The translations under genes and the position numbers were made by a program. 26,105 bases of DNA from a virus: IMG/VR virus record IMGVR_UViG_3300017757_000127, positions 1-26,105 of that record; one strand, 5' to 3'. The notes beneath the pieces are model-generated. The model made no database searches, was not told the origin of the DNA, and saw only the letters and a program-made list of their open reading frames with translations. Shown in pieces: positions 7,099 to 15,069 of the stretch; the stretch's first letter is position 1, and each line of letters opens with the position of its first letter.

Positions 7099-9141
7099 TT
7101 AACCTTCTAAATCACTTGTAGGACTTGTAGGCTCTATAGCTGTAGCTGTTGTTGCTGTATTAGATATACCGTCATTATTAACCCTAGCCATAAAGTTAAT
7201 TAACAAAGGATACCCATTGTGAGTCCACTGCCAAGCCTTGTTAGTAGGGACAGCTCCAATTCCATGCAACATAAGTTCATCTTGACTAGGATTATACCCT
7301 GTTCCGTCGTCATTAGCATTACTCATTTGAGCAGCAGACTCCCCCATTGTCATGTCCCAAAACCAACCTGCTCTTGCGTATCCAATAGATATAGGATTGG
7401 TAACACTATTGTAAACATTTCCTGTTGTTGTCATTCTCTTACCGTCGTGAAAATAAGTTTGTTTTTGAGGCATAGACGCTCCTACTGCTGAGCTATTAGG
7501 TGTGTGAGTACCTACAAATAGTTGAGGAACATACCAATCTTCAACTGTAATGGTAGCGGTATCTTGATTCGGAACAATAAAAGAAGCTCCGTGTAGTATG
7601 TTTTTAAAAGTCTTGTTTCTAATTCCTCTACAGAAATCACAACCTACCAACCTCCAAGTATTATTTTCCGCGGTATTTGTAAACACTAAGTTTGCGCATT
7701 CATCGCCAAAAGTATTTCCTCTACCACCAATGTTTTCAAAAGAAATATTTTCACAACTTGTCCCAAAGGTGTTGTTGTCCATTTTAGAATAAGGAGAAAC
7801 GTACGAAGTACCATTACCAAGAGCTTCATCTCTATCTCCCAACATGTTTATCAATGAGCAGCTTTGAGCAAATCTATTGTTGCTACCTCCGTAAATTTGT
7901 ATTGACGTACAACTTTGAGCAAAAGTATTATTACTTCCTTTAAATACGGTTATATTAGCACTATTCCTTCCGCAAGTATTATAAAATGCGTCTTTTATAA
8001 AAAATACACTTTGACAACCACCTTCAACTTCGTTGTTTGAAGATTGATTTATTGAAACAATTTTACTTGATAAAGTTCCTACTTTTGTGTCGCTTGCTTG
8101 AATTGTCAAAAGTTGATTAACCTGAGTACCAACATCTATGGAGTAAGAACTAAAAATACCAAGATTTAGACCTCCTTTAATAAAAACGTTAGAGGATGCG
8201 TTCACAACACTTGCAGAAACAAATCTACCAACATCTACAACTGTAGAGCCTACAATCGTTAAGCTAGATGCACGAGTTGCAATAGAAACGTCGAATGAGT
8301 TTACAATTAAAACATCTGTAGTGTTTTCTTGTATAATAACGTTTGTTGATAACGAATCTAAAGATTGGTGATAAGCTACACTCGTACCATCAAAAGAAAT
8401 AAACGTCTCTCCAACTCCAAAAACAATATTTCCATACATGGCTTGGTCAAAATCACTTATAGGGCTTAGAGTGTCGGCATTAGTCTCTGCGTCAGCAACA
8501 ATATTTGTGGCGCTGATATTTACAAAATACCAACCCGCTGAAACCGTACTTCCTGTAACATTGTAATAAATTATGTCACCTTTGTTTTTAGCAGTAGCAG
8601 AAACAACAATACTAGCTGCTTTTGATAAAGAGTATCTAGCAACATAATTGTTTCTAAAATCAAAGAAAGTTTCTATATTTCTCTCAGTGTCTCTTCTGTA
8701 TTTTATAAATCCGCTTCTTGCTGTGCTTGTAGTAGTTTCTACGTTGTCAGTAAAATCATAAGATATAATATCTTTAGGATGATTTAAAGACCGTGCTTGC
8801 CCAAAAAAACTACTACTATCTTTTGCGACAATAGCTATCTGCTCTGTAATAGTTGTGTATCCCGGAACAGACGTATTTAACATTGGTGCTACACTAGAGC
8901 CAACTAAAGATATAGTTTCGTAAGGAAACACGTAAATATTTCCCGGCTCTAAGCTTGAACTAGAAACAAGTATTGATAGATCGCTGTAACTAGGCATTAC
9001 AACAACATTTCCGCACAATGTATCTATTGTATCTTCAAAAGAAGACCTTATATCTTCTGCTGAAACTTCAAAAGTTGTATTGGTAAATATCTTACCATTT
9101 ATTGAGGTTTTTAACGCACCTTTACTTCCTAAATCTGCCAT
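7099..9141 (-). CDS. Probable beta-solenoid tail spike protein
   Basis: This 680-residue protein opens with a polar N-terminal region (about 1-250) rich in Ser, Thr and Val. From about residue 260 it becomes a long series of short strands. In the 390-510 region a motif of the form N-N-x-F-x-x-x-C-x-x-I recurs, for example 'NNTFAQSCTSIQI', 'NNRFAQSCSLINM', 'NNTFGTSCENISF' and 'NTFGDECANLVF'. Spacing of about 20 residues or more suggests stacked solenoid rungs with aligned Asn and Cys ladders, as in beta-helical phage spikes. The C-terminal 150 residues form a non-repetitive domain with aromatic residues. I see no clear glycosidase or lyase active site. Upstream is a 111-residue unknown, downstream a glycosyltransferase. 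Receptor binding is inferred. Confidence 0.7.
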   Translation of the reverse strand: MADLGSKGALKTSINGKIFTNTTFEVSAEDIRSSFEDTIDTLCGNVVVMPSYSDLSILVSSSSLEPGNIYVFPYETISLVGSSVAPMLNTSVPGYTTITEQIAIVAKDSSSFFGQARSLNHPKDIISYDFTDNVETTTSTARSGFIKYRRDTERNIETFFDFRNNYVARYSLSKAASIVVSATAKNKGDIIYYNVTGSTVSAGWYFVNISATNIVADAETNADTLSPISDFDQAMYGNIVFGVGETFISFDGTSVAYHQSLDSLSTNVIIQENTTDVLIVNSFDVSIATRASSLTIVGSTVVDVGRFVSASVVNASSNVFIKGGLNLGIFSSYSIDVGTQVNQLLTIQASDTKVGTLSSKIVSINQSSNNEVEGGCQSVFFIKDAFYNTCGRNSANITVFKGSNNTFAQSCTSIQIYGGSNNRFAQSCSLINMLGDRDEALGNGTSYVSPYSKMDNNTFGTSCENISFENIGGRGNTFGDECANLVFTNTAENNTWRLVGCDFCRGIRNKTFKNILHGASFIVPNQDTATITVEDWYVPQLFVGTHTPNSSAVGASMPQKQTYFHDGKRMTTTGNVYNSVTNPISIGYARAGWFWDMTMGESAAQMSNANDDGTGYNPSQDELMLHGIGAVPTNKAWQWTHNGYPLLINFMARVNNDGISNTATTATAIEPTSPTSDLEG

Positions 9142-9151
9142 TTTTTTTGTT

Positions 9152-9487
9152 TTATATTATTGTAACTTCAGTAATACTCTCTACTAAAAACTCCGGTTGA
9201 GCAAACTCTCCATAAGTAATACTTGGTGAGGTTATTGGAGTATAGCCTATTCCTTTTTTAGGAGGAGCTTCTTCAGGAGCTATTACAACATCTGTACATG
9301 TACTTTCTAACACTCCAATATGTAACATAGCCCACCTAGCCTCTTTCAGTAAACACTTAGCCTTATGCCAATCTCCTATACCGTCTTGTACAGACGCTTT
9401 GATTACATAACTAGCCAACTGTCTTTCCGTGACTGCAATTTGCTCATCTATTGATACCTGAGTAACTATGTTGTCATCTTTTCCCAT
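9152..9487 (-). CDS. Hypothetical protein, probably virion-associated
   Basis: I take the ATG at 9487, which overlaps the upstream stop in a TAATG junction, rather than a GTG four codons earlier inside the upstream gene. The 111-residue product has a helical first half ('SIDEQIAVTERQLASYVIK', 'DWHKAKCLLKEARWAMLHIG') and a Pro/Thr/Ser-rich second half ('APEEAPPKKGIGYTPITSP'). There is no signal peptide or TM segment. I do not recognise the family. Its place between the Cys-tailed protein and the spike suggests a connector, chaperone or minor tail part. Confidence 0.6.
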   Translation of the reverse strand: MGKDDNIVTQVSIDEQIAVTERQLASYVIKASVQDGIGDWHKAKCLLKEARWAMLHIGVLESTCTDVVIAPEEAPPKKGIGYTPITSPSITYGEFAQPEFLVESITEVTII

Positions 9488-10683
9488 TAGCAACCACACT
9501 TACATTTTAACGGCTCACAAATACTGTGTCCTAAATTAACTACGCTCTGTATCTCGGCTTCCGTATAGTTATTCTCTTTCATAACGGAAATAGCCTTGAT
9601 TATGTTTTGTATGTTTGAAGCGTCATCATAAACAGATTTGCTGTTTTTGCAACACTCTTTCTTACTTAAAAGACTAATAAAACAACACTGAAAACCATCT
9701 ATATCATAACACCAAGAAAAAAAGTCATCTTCTGTAGTGTTGTAATCGCATCCTGACACTACCGTTAATACAGAGGTGTACTTACCACCCCTTTCAATAG
9801 TTTTATAACCAAACTCGTTTGAAGCTGTCTCTGAAGGAACGGACATTGAAGAAATATTTGCTGTAGCTGTTGTTAAAGCTGCGTCTTCTGTTCCCGTGTA
9901 TGTAAAACTTATGTCTAACGGAACTCCTGCTTCTTTCGATGTAAAAGTAACAACTCCTTTTGCACTTGTTGCCGCCACGTACTTGTAAAATAAACTAGAG
10001 GTGTCTACAACTGCATTGACAGCGCTTGCTATGCCTTTAGCAACACACTCAGCAGTATTATCACTCTCAACAGTATATGTAATGTCTTCACCACAAAAAG
10101 AAACCGTAAAAATCTTTCCAACCTCGTAAGTAGAAGATGACAATGTAAGGTTATCAACCTGCTTTACAGAGCCTAAATCTAAAGCTGTTCCGTCAGGACC
10201 ATAAAGAGATATGTTTCTAGCCTTAATTAAAGAACCTATAGATATATTACTTGTTACGGGTGTTATACCTGATGTTGCGTCAATATCTGTTAAGCCTCCC
10301 GAAACAGAACCGTCGTATGCAAATATTCTAACGTACCAATCTTTAAATCCCGTTCCATCAGGTTTTATTAGTTCTGCGTTTATACTTGAGCTTTCGTCAT
10401 TTATTAATTTAACAAAAGCCAAATACTGAGACTCTGCGTTTACAATGTTTCCTGAACCATCTACTTCAATAGACAAAGTAACGGTTGTGAAGTTTGTAGT
10501 GTCAAATTCTAAATTAGAAAACGTGTATGTTGTATTTATAGTTGGATTGCCACTTGAATAGTCGTGAAACCTAAATATAGCAGAAGGAAAAAACCCTTCG
10601 CTTACATAGTTAGTTTTGTCAGCAATCGTTAACTTTGGACAGCTTTCTACTGCTTTTCCTAGTGTTAAATTTATTACAGCCAT
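9487..10683 (-). CDS. Virion-like protein with cysteine-rich C-terminal region
   Basis: This 398-residue protein has a Ser/Thr/Asn-rich, strand-dominated body (about residues 1-300) typical of phage tail or fibre proteins. The final 89 residues are different: ten cysteines at 312, 325, 333, 334, 344, 345, 389, 394, 396 and 398, including CC pairs and a terminal 'CKCGC'. Between the cysteine clusters lies an amphipathic helix 'NIQNIIKAISVMKENNY'. The body has only a couple of cysteines, so the enrichment is local. It could bind metal, or form disulfides after the particle leaves the cell. Neighbours are a small membrane protein upstream and an unknown plus the spike downstream. I do not know the family by name; virion role inferred from context and composition. 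Confidence 0.65.
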   Translation of the reverse strand: MAVINLTLGKAVESCPKLTIADKTNYVSEGFFPSAIFRFHDYSSGNPTINTTYTFSNLEFDTTNFTTVTLSIEVDGSGNIVNAESQYLAFVKLINDESSSINAELIKPDGTGFKDWYVRIFAYDGSVSGGLTDIDATSGITPVTSNISIGSLIKARNISLYGPDGTALDLGSVKQVDNLTLSSSTYEVGKIFTVSFCGEDITYTVESDNTAECVAKGIASAVNAVVDTSSLFYKYVAATSAKGVVTFTSKEAGVPLDISFTYTGTEDAALTTATANISSMSVPSETASNEFGYKTIERGGKYTSVLTVVSGCDYNTTEDDFFSWCYDIDGFQCCFISLLSKKECCKNSKSVYDDASNIQNIIKAISVMKENNYTEAEIQSVVNLGHSICEPLKCKCGC

Positions 10684-10753
10684 ATCTTAATAAAAATACA
10701 AATAATATCAAGTACATTCCAAAAGAAGTAACAGATACTTTTGTTAGTTTAAA

Positions 10754-10957
10754 TCATTTACCATTTATTATATCTACTGCGTCTTCAGCGTCAATAAGAC
10801 CCTTATACAGTAAATATACAGCAGCGGCTATCTGTATAACCCTTACACTGCTTTTTATTATTTTCTTAGACTTCGATGTTTTAGCAATACTTTCAATAAT
10901 TGGGTCTAATTTTGGAACTCCTTTCCAAGCGAACTTAGCAAATTTTAATAGTTTCAT
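10754..10957 (-). CDS. Small single-TM protein near lysis genes
   Basis: The ATG at 10957 gives 67 residues; an upstream TTG in frame would add three and is less likely. The N-terminus is basic and amphipathic ('KLLKFAKFAWKGVPK'), followed by a polar linker, then one likely membrane segment at about residues 40-56 ('VIQIAAAVYLLYKGLI') and a short acidic end. It directly follows the M15 peptidase gene, 15 bp after its stop, so it may help lysis as a holin, antiholin or spanin-like part. That role rests on location only. Between its stop and the next start lie 70 bp in which I see nothing convincing. Confidence 0.6.
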   Translation of the reverse strand: MKLLKFAKFAWKGVPKLDPIIESIAKTSKSKKIIKSSVRVIQIAAAVYLLYKGLIDAEDAVDIINGK

Positions 10958-10972
10958 AATAAACAAATTAAA

Positions 10973-11422
10973 TTAAACATCAAATTGATAAACTTTTGGC
11001 TTGTCTTCATCCGACATAACATCTAAATGAACCCAACTTATAGGCTTACCGTTTAAATTTCTTTCTAATCTTATTTTACAAGGTATTTTACTAGGGTTTT
11101 TTATAATCCAATCTCTAACCTCGACAGCAGACATTCCTGACACGTCAAAATCTACAGCTTTTCCAAATATATGAGCTGATAAATAAATACTTTCTTTTGA
11201 GGTGACTAAAGGGCTTCTGTTGTGTCTTAACCCTCTTTGTGTAAATCTACCACCATAGCACCAATTATTTACGGATATAGGAACTCCTAGCTCCTCACGA
11301 ATAGCCAACAAACAATCCAACAACTTTTCATCCATAAATCTCCAAGCCGACTCACCGAATTTTTTATAAACTCCTTCGTCTACTAACTCTTCAATTTTAA
11401 AAAAATCTTTAATTGTTTTCAT
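10973..11422 (-). CDS. M15-family peptidase, probable endolysin
   Basis: I start this gene at the ATG at 11422, giving 149 residues; the start forms an ATGA overlap with the stop of the holin-like gene. An in-frame extension to 11557 would lie wholly inside that gene and is Cys/Lys-rich without family similarity. The zinc site of M15 (D,D-carboxypeptidase/L,D-endopeptidase) enzymes is clear: 'SAHIFGKAVDFD' at 82-93 (H84, D91) and 'WVHLDV' at 130-135 (H132). Such enzymes cut peptide bridges of peptidoglycan, and phages use them for lysis. There is no signal peptide, so it needs a holin-like partner, plausibly the overlapping upstream gene. Confident of family; lysis role strongly supported by context. 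Confidence 0.9.
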   Translation of the reverse strand: MKTIKDFFKIEELVDEGVYKKFGESAWRFMDEKLLDCLLAIREELGVPISVNNWCYGGRFTQRGLRHNRSPLVTSKESIYLSAHIFGKAVDFDVSGMSAVEVRDWIIKNPSKIPCKIRLERNLNGKPISWVHLDVMSDEDKPKVYQFDV

Positions 11423-11754
11423 TGTTCCATATTTATAAAAGCTATTATCACAGCCCAAACAACCTGTATAGCGATAATAATTCCGTAAACAGTAGCCCAC
11501 TTTTGTTTTTGAAGATAAATTTCTTTTTGAGCATCTTCCATATTTGAAGCGCTCCAAACTTCAGAAACTTTTCTTTTCCACTCCTTTAAAGCTTTGACTT
11601 CTTCTCCGTTTATTTTTAGCTTTTCAACGGCAAATTTAAGCTCGTCTATAGACTTACGAGTTTCTTTATTGCACTCGTGTAGGTCTTTTAATTTTTGTAG
11701 TATAGAACTAGCAAACTCTGACCAACCATTTATATCTTTTTGTTCAATCCCCAT
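11419..11754 (-). CDS. Holin-like coiled-coil membrane protein
   Basis: This 111-residue protein has a long charged helix with coiled-coil character at about residues 10-75 ('LQKLKDLHECNKETRKSIDE', 'FAVEKLKINGEEVKALKEWK'). One membrane segment follows near the C-terminus, about residues 90-107 ('VYGIIIAIQVVWAVIIAF'), then a four-residue tail. This resembles the layout of XhlA/hemolysin-type holin accessory proteins: cytosolic coiled coil plus C-terminal TM. Its stop overlaps the start of the M15 peptidase (ATGA), which couples the two. A spanin-like or other lysis function is possible. The 13 bp before it separate it from the fibre gene. Confidence 0.7.
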   Translation of the reverse strand: MGIEQKDINGWSEFASSILQKLKDLHECNKETRKSIDELKFAVEKLKINGEEVKALKEWKRKVSEVWSASNMEDAQKEIYLQKQKWATVYGIIIAIQVVWAVIIAFINMEQ

Positions 11755-11767
11755 TATACAAAAACGC

Positions 11768-12493
11768 TTAAACTATTATTGTTCTTCTTCTTGTGCTGCC
11801 GCCACCACCACCACCGCCGCTAGCTAATATTTCTATAGCTGCGTTAGTAGTAACTCCACCTGTAACAGCTTGTGCTGTAACATCTATAGTTCCTGCTGAA
11901 ACAGCGCTTGTGGTTAAAGCACCTACAATAACTTTAATTATATTAGCTTGATTAGGCTGTAAATTTGCAGGAAAGACATTAACTCCATCCATGACCATTT
12001 TTGTAAATGCACCTGTAGATGTACCTATACCGTAAACTTGTGAACCTTCAGAAACAGATATAGCTCTTGTATGAGTTCGTCCGTTGACTCCGAAATAGTG
12101 CATAGTACCAAGACCGCTTGCACCACTAAAGCACATAGCAGTAATTCTAAACCCGTTAAACATTGAAGTATTAAATTGAACTTCTATGTTCTGAACTCCT
12201 GATAAAGCAGTTGTCGCATCACTACTGTCTTTAAACCAATACTCATGTCTAATCCCGGCTGCCGAAATCCATTTAGGAGTCCCGTTAAATTTAGTTAAAT
12301 TGTCCGTTCCATGTTTTACATATTGAATAGCCTTGTTTTGTGGAATAGCAATATGTACTAATAAAAAATCTCCACTTGGAAGTGATGGGGGAGCCGGACT
12401 CTGATTTGTCAACCACTTAGCTCTTCTCCAAGCAGGAGACGTTGCAGCCGTGTTTCTTGTAACCCCTCCTCTATTTCCGTTCGATACTGCCAT
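11768..12493 (-). CDS. Putative fibre-tip or adhesin-like protein with polyglycine end
   Basis: This 241-residue protein is built of short strands rich in Ser, Thr, Ala and Gly with scattered aromatics ('HEYWFKDSSDATTAL', 'GFRITAMCFSGASGLG'). It ends with seven glycines and a short basic-hydrophobic finish, 'STRRRTIIV'. A glycine run followed by an Arg cluster and a hydrophobic end is a C-terminus I have seen on tail fibre and decoration proteins of marine phages. No enzyme motif or TM segment is visible. It lies between an acidic 86-residue protein and the holin-like gene. An appendage role is inferred from composition and location. Confidence 0.6.
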   Translation of the reverse strand: MAVSNGNRGGVTRNTAATSPAWRRAKWLTNQSPAPPSLPSGDFLLVHIAIPQNKAIQYVKHGTDNLTKFNGTPKWISAAGIRHEYWFKDSSDATTALSGVQNIEVQFNTSMFNGFRITAMCFSGASGLGTMHYFGVNGRTHTRAISVSEGSQVYGIGTSTGAFTKMVMDGVNVFPANLQPNQANIIKVIVGALTTSAVSAGTIDVTAQAVTGGVTTNAAIEILASGGGGGGGSTRRRTIIV

Positions 12494-12494
12494 G

Positions 12495-12755
12495 CTATAT
12501 TGTTTCTTTTATTTCAATATTCATTTCATTCACTCTTTCTATTTCTTCTACTACAAACGAACCTTCAAAACAAACAGGGCTTATCGAATGTTCGGGTAAA
12601 ACTTCATCTTCAGATAAGTTGTTTTCTACCCATTCGTCCCAAGAAATCCAAGAGTCAAAAACTCCCATATTAGCTTCTGTGTTTATAAATGCTATCGGAA
12701 AGCGAACTATTTCGCTATCTATTACTTCTATTTTTGATGTTATCGTGTATGACAT
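12495..12755 (-). CDS. Small acidic hypothetical protein
   Basis: This 86-residue protein starts in a TAATG overlap with the preceding fibre gene and ends 1 bp before the next start. It is strongly acidic: it contains 'SWDEWVENNLSEDEVLPEH' and a Glu-rich C-terminal third. It has no TM segment or signal peptide. I do not recognise the family. Because it sits between two fibre-like genes and is translationally coupled to one, a small fibre chaperone or minor virion part is possible, but no motif shows it. Confidence 0.55.
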   Translation of the reverse strand: MSYTITSKIEVIDSEIVRFPIAFINTEANMGVFDSWISWDEWVENNLSEDEVLPEHSISPVCFEGSFVVEEIERVNEMNIEIKETI

Positions 12756-13825
12756 TACTCTGTATATCTTATATCAATAGTTATGTATTGTCCTGTTGTT
12801 GCTGTGGCAGGAGCAGTAAAAGACACCCAAACCCATGAGTCTGCCGGAATCGTATTATCATCTAAAACAGATGTATTTCCTCCTACTTGACTTGTAACAG
12901 ACTTACTATTTGTTAATGCGTTTGGAGATGCTTCATTTCTGTTCGGGTGATGATAAAGTTGATGAACTACAGCAGTTGCACTACCAACCAATACAGAATA
13001 CACTTCTTGTACTGTTATGTCTACATCAGTTCTAAAAATTGTAATACTATCACCATTTACAGGCTCTTGTAGGGTGAGCGTTTTGTTAAGAGTTTGAGCA
13101 ACAACATTATTAACGGTTACACTGTCTCCAATTTTAGTTATTTGAAAAGTATTTTGGCTATGATATGTTGCGTGAAAAGAAAAATTTGTAGAGCTATATA
13201 AATAAAAGCATATTTCATCTCCTACTTCTAATTCAATATTCCAAATTCCGTTTGGCGTGTCCCAAGAACTAGCTGCATTTTCCCAATCATTACCATAATG
13301 TAAATCTATTGGCGTTCCATTCTTTTCAAGATATATTCTTGACCAACCTGCATTATTTGGAATAAAATAGGCACTTTTAAATTGATAAACTCCGGCTCCA
13401 CTTGAACCAACTACAAATTTATGGTTAGTGTTATCCCACTCGCTATTAATATCAAATCCATCTGAAACATTATCTACAAAATCAACTTTTTCAGCCGTTC
13501 CTCCTGAAAATGATTGTGTAGTGTCTACACTTCCTTGAACAAGAACTTTAGTTCCAATGGTATTATTTCCTTGCCACTTTAAACCTGTTGGCTCGCTACT
13601 GTCAGCTATTAAAACTTGACCATCTGCTCCAATTGGTAGTCTTGCATCGGCTGATGCACCCCGTGTATATAAATCTCCTTTTAATGTTAACGGGCTTGAA
13701 GAACCTGCTTCTACATTTCCTAACTGAGACAAGGGTACATTTCCTGTTCCATCGAGAGAAGCTACCCCGTCATTTGCTGCTTTTTCTGTTTGGGAAATAT
13801 AATTTCCTATTTTGCGCATCGCCAT
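12755..13825 (-). CDS. Tail fibre/appendage protein with C1q-like jelly-roll segment
   Basis: This 356-residue protein begins with 'NYISQTEKAANDGVASLDG' and then 'LTLKGDLYTRGASADARLPI' followed by 'GADGQVLIADS'. This 'pLt.KGDl.t.......rL.vG..GqvL.ad....tglkW' block is common in phage and giant-virus fibre proteins and appears once here (about residues 45-88). A middle domain (about 125-235) has 'YQFKSAYFI', 'IELEVGDEICFYLY' and 'FHATYHSQNTFQITKIG', which looks like a C1q/TNF-type jelly roll. The final 120 residues form another beta-rich domain. It lies next to a decoration-like protein and an acidic small protein. Appendage role likely; receptor unknown. Confidence 0.75.
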   Translation of the reverse strand: MAMRKIGNYISQTEKAANDGVASLDGTGNVPLSQLGNVEAGSSSPLTLKGDLYTRGASADARLPIGADGQVLIADSSEPTGLKWQGNNTIGTKVLVQGSVDTTQSFSGGTAEKVDFVDNVSDGFDINSEWDNTNHKFVVGSSGAGVYQFKSAYFIPNNAGWSRIYLEKNGTPIDLHYGNDWENAASSWDTPNGIWNIELEVGDEICFYLYSSTNFSFHATYHSQNTFQITKIGDSVTVNNVVAQTLNKTLTLQEPVNGDSITIFRTDVDITVQEVYSVLVGSATAVVHQLYHHPNRNEASPNALTNSKSVTSQVGGNTSVLDDNTIPADSWVWVSFTAPATATTGQYITIDIRYTE

Positions 13826-13835
13826 ATCCTGTGTA

Positions 13836-14264
13836 TTATGTTGTTTCTGTTATCCTTGCACTACCATGAACACTCGGCCATATACCGTGTATTTCGCCAC
13901 TAAATTTGTCAATGACGAAAGCCTCGTTTGGACCTATGTTAATTGTAAAGCTAGTAAGTGAGGCGGCAGAACCAAGTTTTAAATAGAGAATTTGACTAGA
14001 CTGATTTGTTACAATGGCTTCAACTCTGTTAGTGTTTGATGCTAACAGTTGAACTGAGCTTGTGCTAGAAACTACACTCGTAACAGCAGCAGTTGTAGCG
14101 CTTGAAGAAGAGCCTCCACCACCACCTGAACCTGTGGCATTATATGGTTCTCCATCTGTTCCTACAAGGAGTACGGGCTTAACCATGTTTGGCTCCATGC
14201 TATCATTCTGAGCTACTGTGTTTTTACTTGGGTCTAACCAAGGTTGTGTAGTGTAATTTGCCAT
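13836..14264 (-). CDS. Decoration- or fibre-base-like protein with Gly/Ser hinge
   Basis: This 142-residue protein has three parts: an N-terminal polar segment with 'QPWLDPSKNTVAQND' (about 7-21), a hinge of glycines and serines (about 46-56), and a C-terminal beta domain (about 65-142) with 'IVTNQSSQILYLKLG', 'FTINIGPNEAFVID' and 'EIHGIWPSVHGSARITE'. The last pattern, 'lylklG......ft..l.p.......ysG.v.giw..a.G.a.it', is one I recognise from small virion proteins of diverse phages. It is preceded by an A/T leader nearly identical to the one in front of the capsid gene, suggesting high output. A head or tail surface position is inferred. Confidence 0.6.
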   Translation of the reverse strand: MANYTTQPWLDPSKNTVAQNDSMEPNMVKPVLLVGTDGEPYNATGSGGGGGSSSSATTAAVTSVVSSTSSVQLLASNTNRVEAIVTNQSSQILYLKLGSAASLTSFTINIGPNEAFVIDKFSGEIHGIWPSVHGSARITETT

Positions 14265-14276
14265 TGTAAAAAATTT

Positions 14277-14987
14277 TTATACTTCTTCTATTCTACTTAA
14301 TATCGCCTCTCTCAAGGTGTCGTCTGATGCGATTTTCGCAATAGACTTTGGTTCGCTATTACCTAAAGAAACTTTAGTGCCATTCAAGTTTGCCTCGAAC
14401 AAAAATCCTTTCTTTAAAATAACGTTTTTATTTAGTGCCTCCTTAAAAATCGCAGTATTTGCAATTTCAGGAGTATCTGCTTTATCGTTAAAATCTCTAT
14501 ACTGTAGCCTAGCATATTCCAAAACTTGAGCATGCTGAACTTCCGGGTCTTCATCAAAACAACCAACGTATAGAGCCATTTGTTTTAGTTTTTCTCCTGT
14601 GCCATAAAGCTCAAGAGCATAATTTTCTGCTTTATTTCTTTCTCTCGTTTCCTCTATCGCTACTTTAGCATCTCTCTTAAGGTTGTATTCGTAAAACATT
14701 CCTTCTCCATCACAGATAGGACTTCCTTTACAATACGGAGAGTTTTTAAGGAACTCGACAAAGCTTCTTCCTTCAATATCTTTTTTGTTTAAAGGAATGG
14801 TAATCATTCTTTTTCCGGCAGGAAATTTAATATTAGCCTTTACTTCTCTACCATCTCTCTTATCTATAACCAACTTTTGTTCCTCGCCATTTTCGTCATT
14901 ATATCTAGCACTAAATTGCCATAAGGCTGTTCTTGGTTCGTGCAATACAAATTTTGCAAATCTTTTCTTAATTTTTTTTTGTGACAT
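14277..14987 (-). CDS. Conserved hypothetical protein downstream of the capsid gene
   Basis: This 236-residue protein is highly charged. Its first half holds 'FVLHEPRTALWQFSARY' and 'ITIPLNKKDIEGRSFVEFLK', then a cysteine pair in 'SPYCKGSPICDGEG' (about residues 83-96). A helical section follows with 'VAIEETRERNKAENYALEL' and 'QVLEYARLQYRDFND', and it ends in 'TLREAILSRIEEV'. I do not recognise the family by name. Its place right after the capsid-gene terminator and before the decoration-like gene suggests a head-associated or completion protein. The two cysteines about six residues apart could bind metal, but two alone make this weak. Confidence 0.6.
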   Translation of the reverse strand: MSQKKIKKRFAKFVLHEPRTALWQFSARYNDENGEEQKLVIDKRDGREVKANIKFPAGKRMITIPLNKKDIEGRSFVEFLKNSPYCKGSPICDGEGMFYEYNLKRDAKVAIEETRERNKAENYALELYGTGEKLKQMALYVGCFDEDPEVQHAQVLEYARLQYRDFNDKADTPEIANTAIFKEALNKNVILKKGFLFEANLNGTKVSLGNSEPKSIAKIASDDTLREAILSRIEEV

Positions 14988-15018
14988 TTCTTAGTTTTTT
15001 TATGTTTCTTGATTACTT

Positions 15019-15047
15019 AAAAAAGAGGGAGAGAAGACCCCTCCCCC
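15019..15047 (-). terminator. Intrinsic terminator after the major capsid gene
   Basis: Transcribed on the minus strand, this is a nine-pair stem (GGGGGAGGG with CTCTCCCTC, two G-U pairs), a five-base loop (GTCTT) and then a run of six U. It lies 22 bp after the capsid stop codon. It is the only clear hairpin-plus-U signal I find in the window. Since genes on the same strand continue at once, partial termination that leaves capsid mRNA in excess over downstream genes is likely. Confidence 0.85.
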
Positions 15048-15069
15048 TAAACCTAACAATTATGAAAAA

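Noticed and set aside
10684-10753. Promoter-like TATTATTTG in the gap before the Cys-tailed protein
   Set aside because: It has three bases instead of two between TA and TTTG and no upstream element at proper distance, so I do not call it.
11423-11557. 45-codon N-terminal extension of the M15 peptidase
   Set aside because: It lies fully inside the holin-like gene in another frame and lacks family similarity; the ATG at 11422 gives the usual short M15 form with an ATGA coupling.
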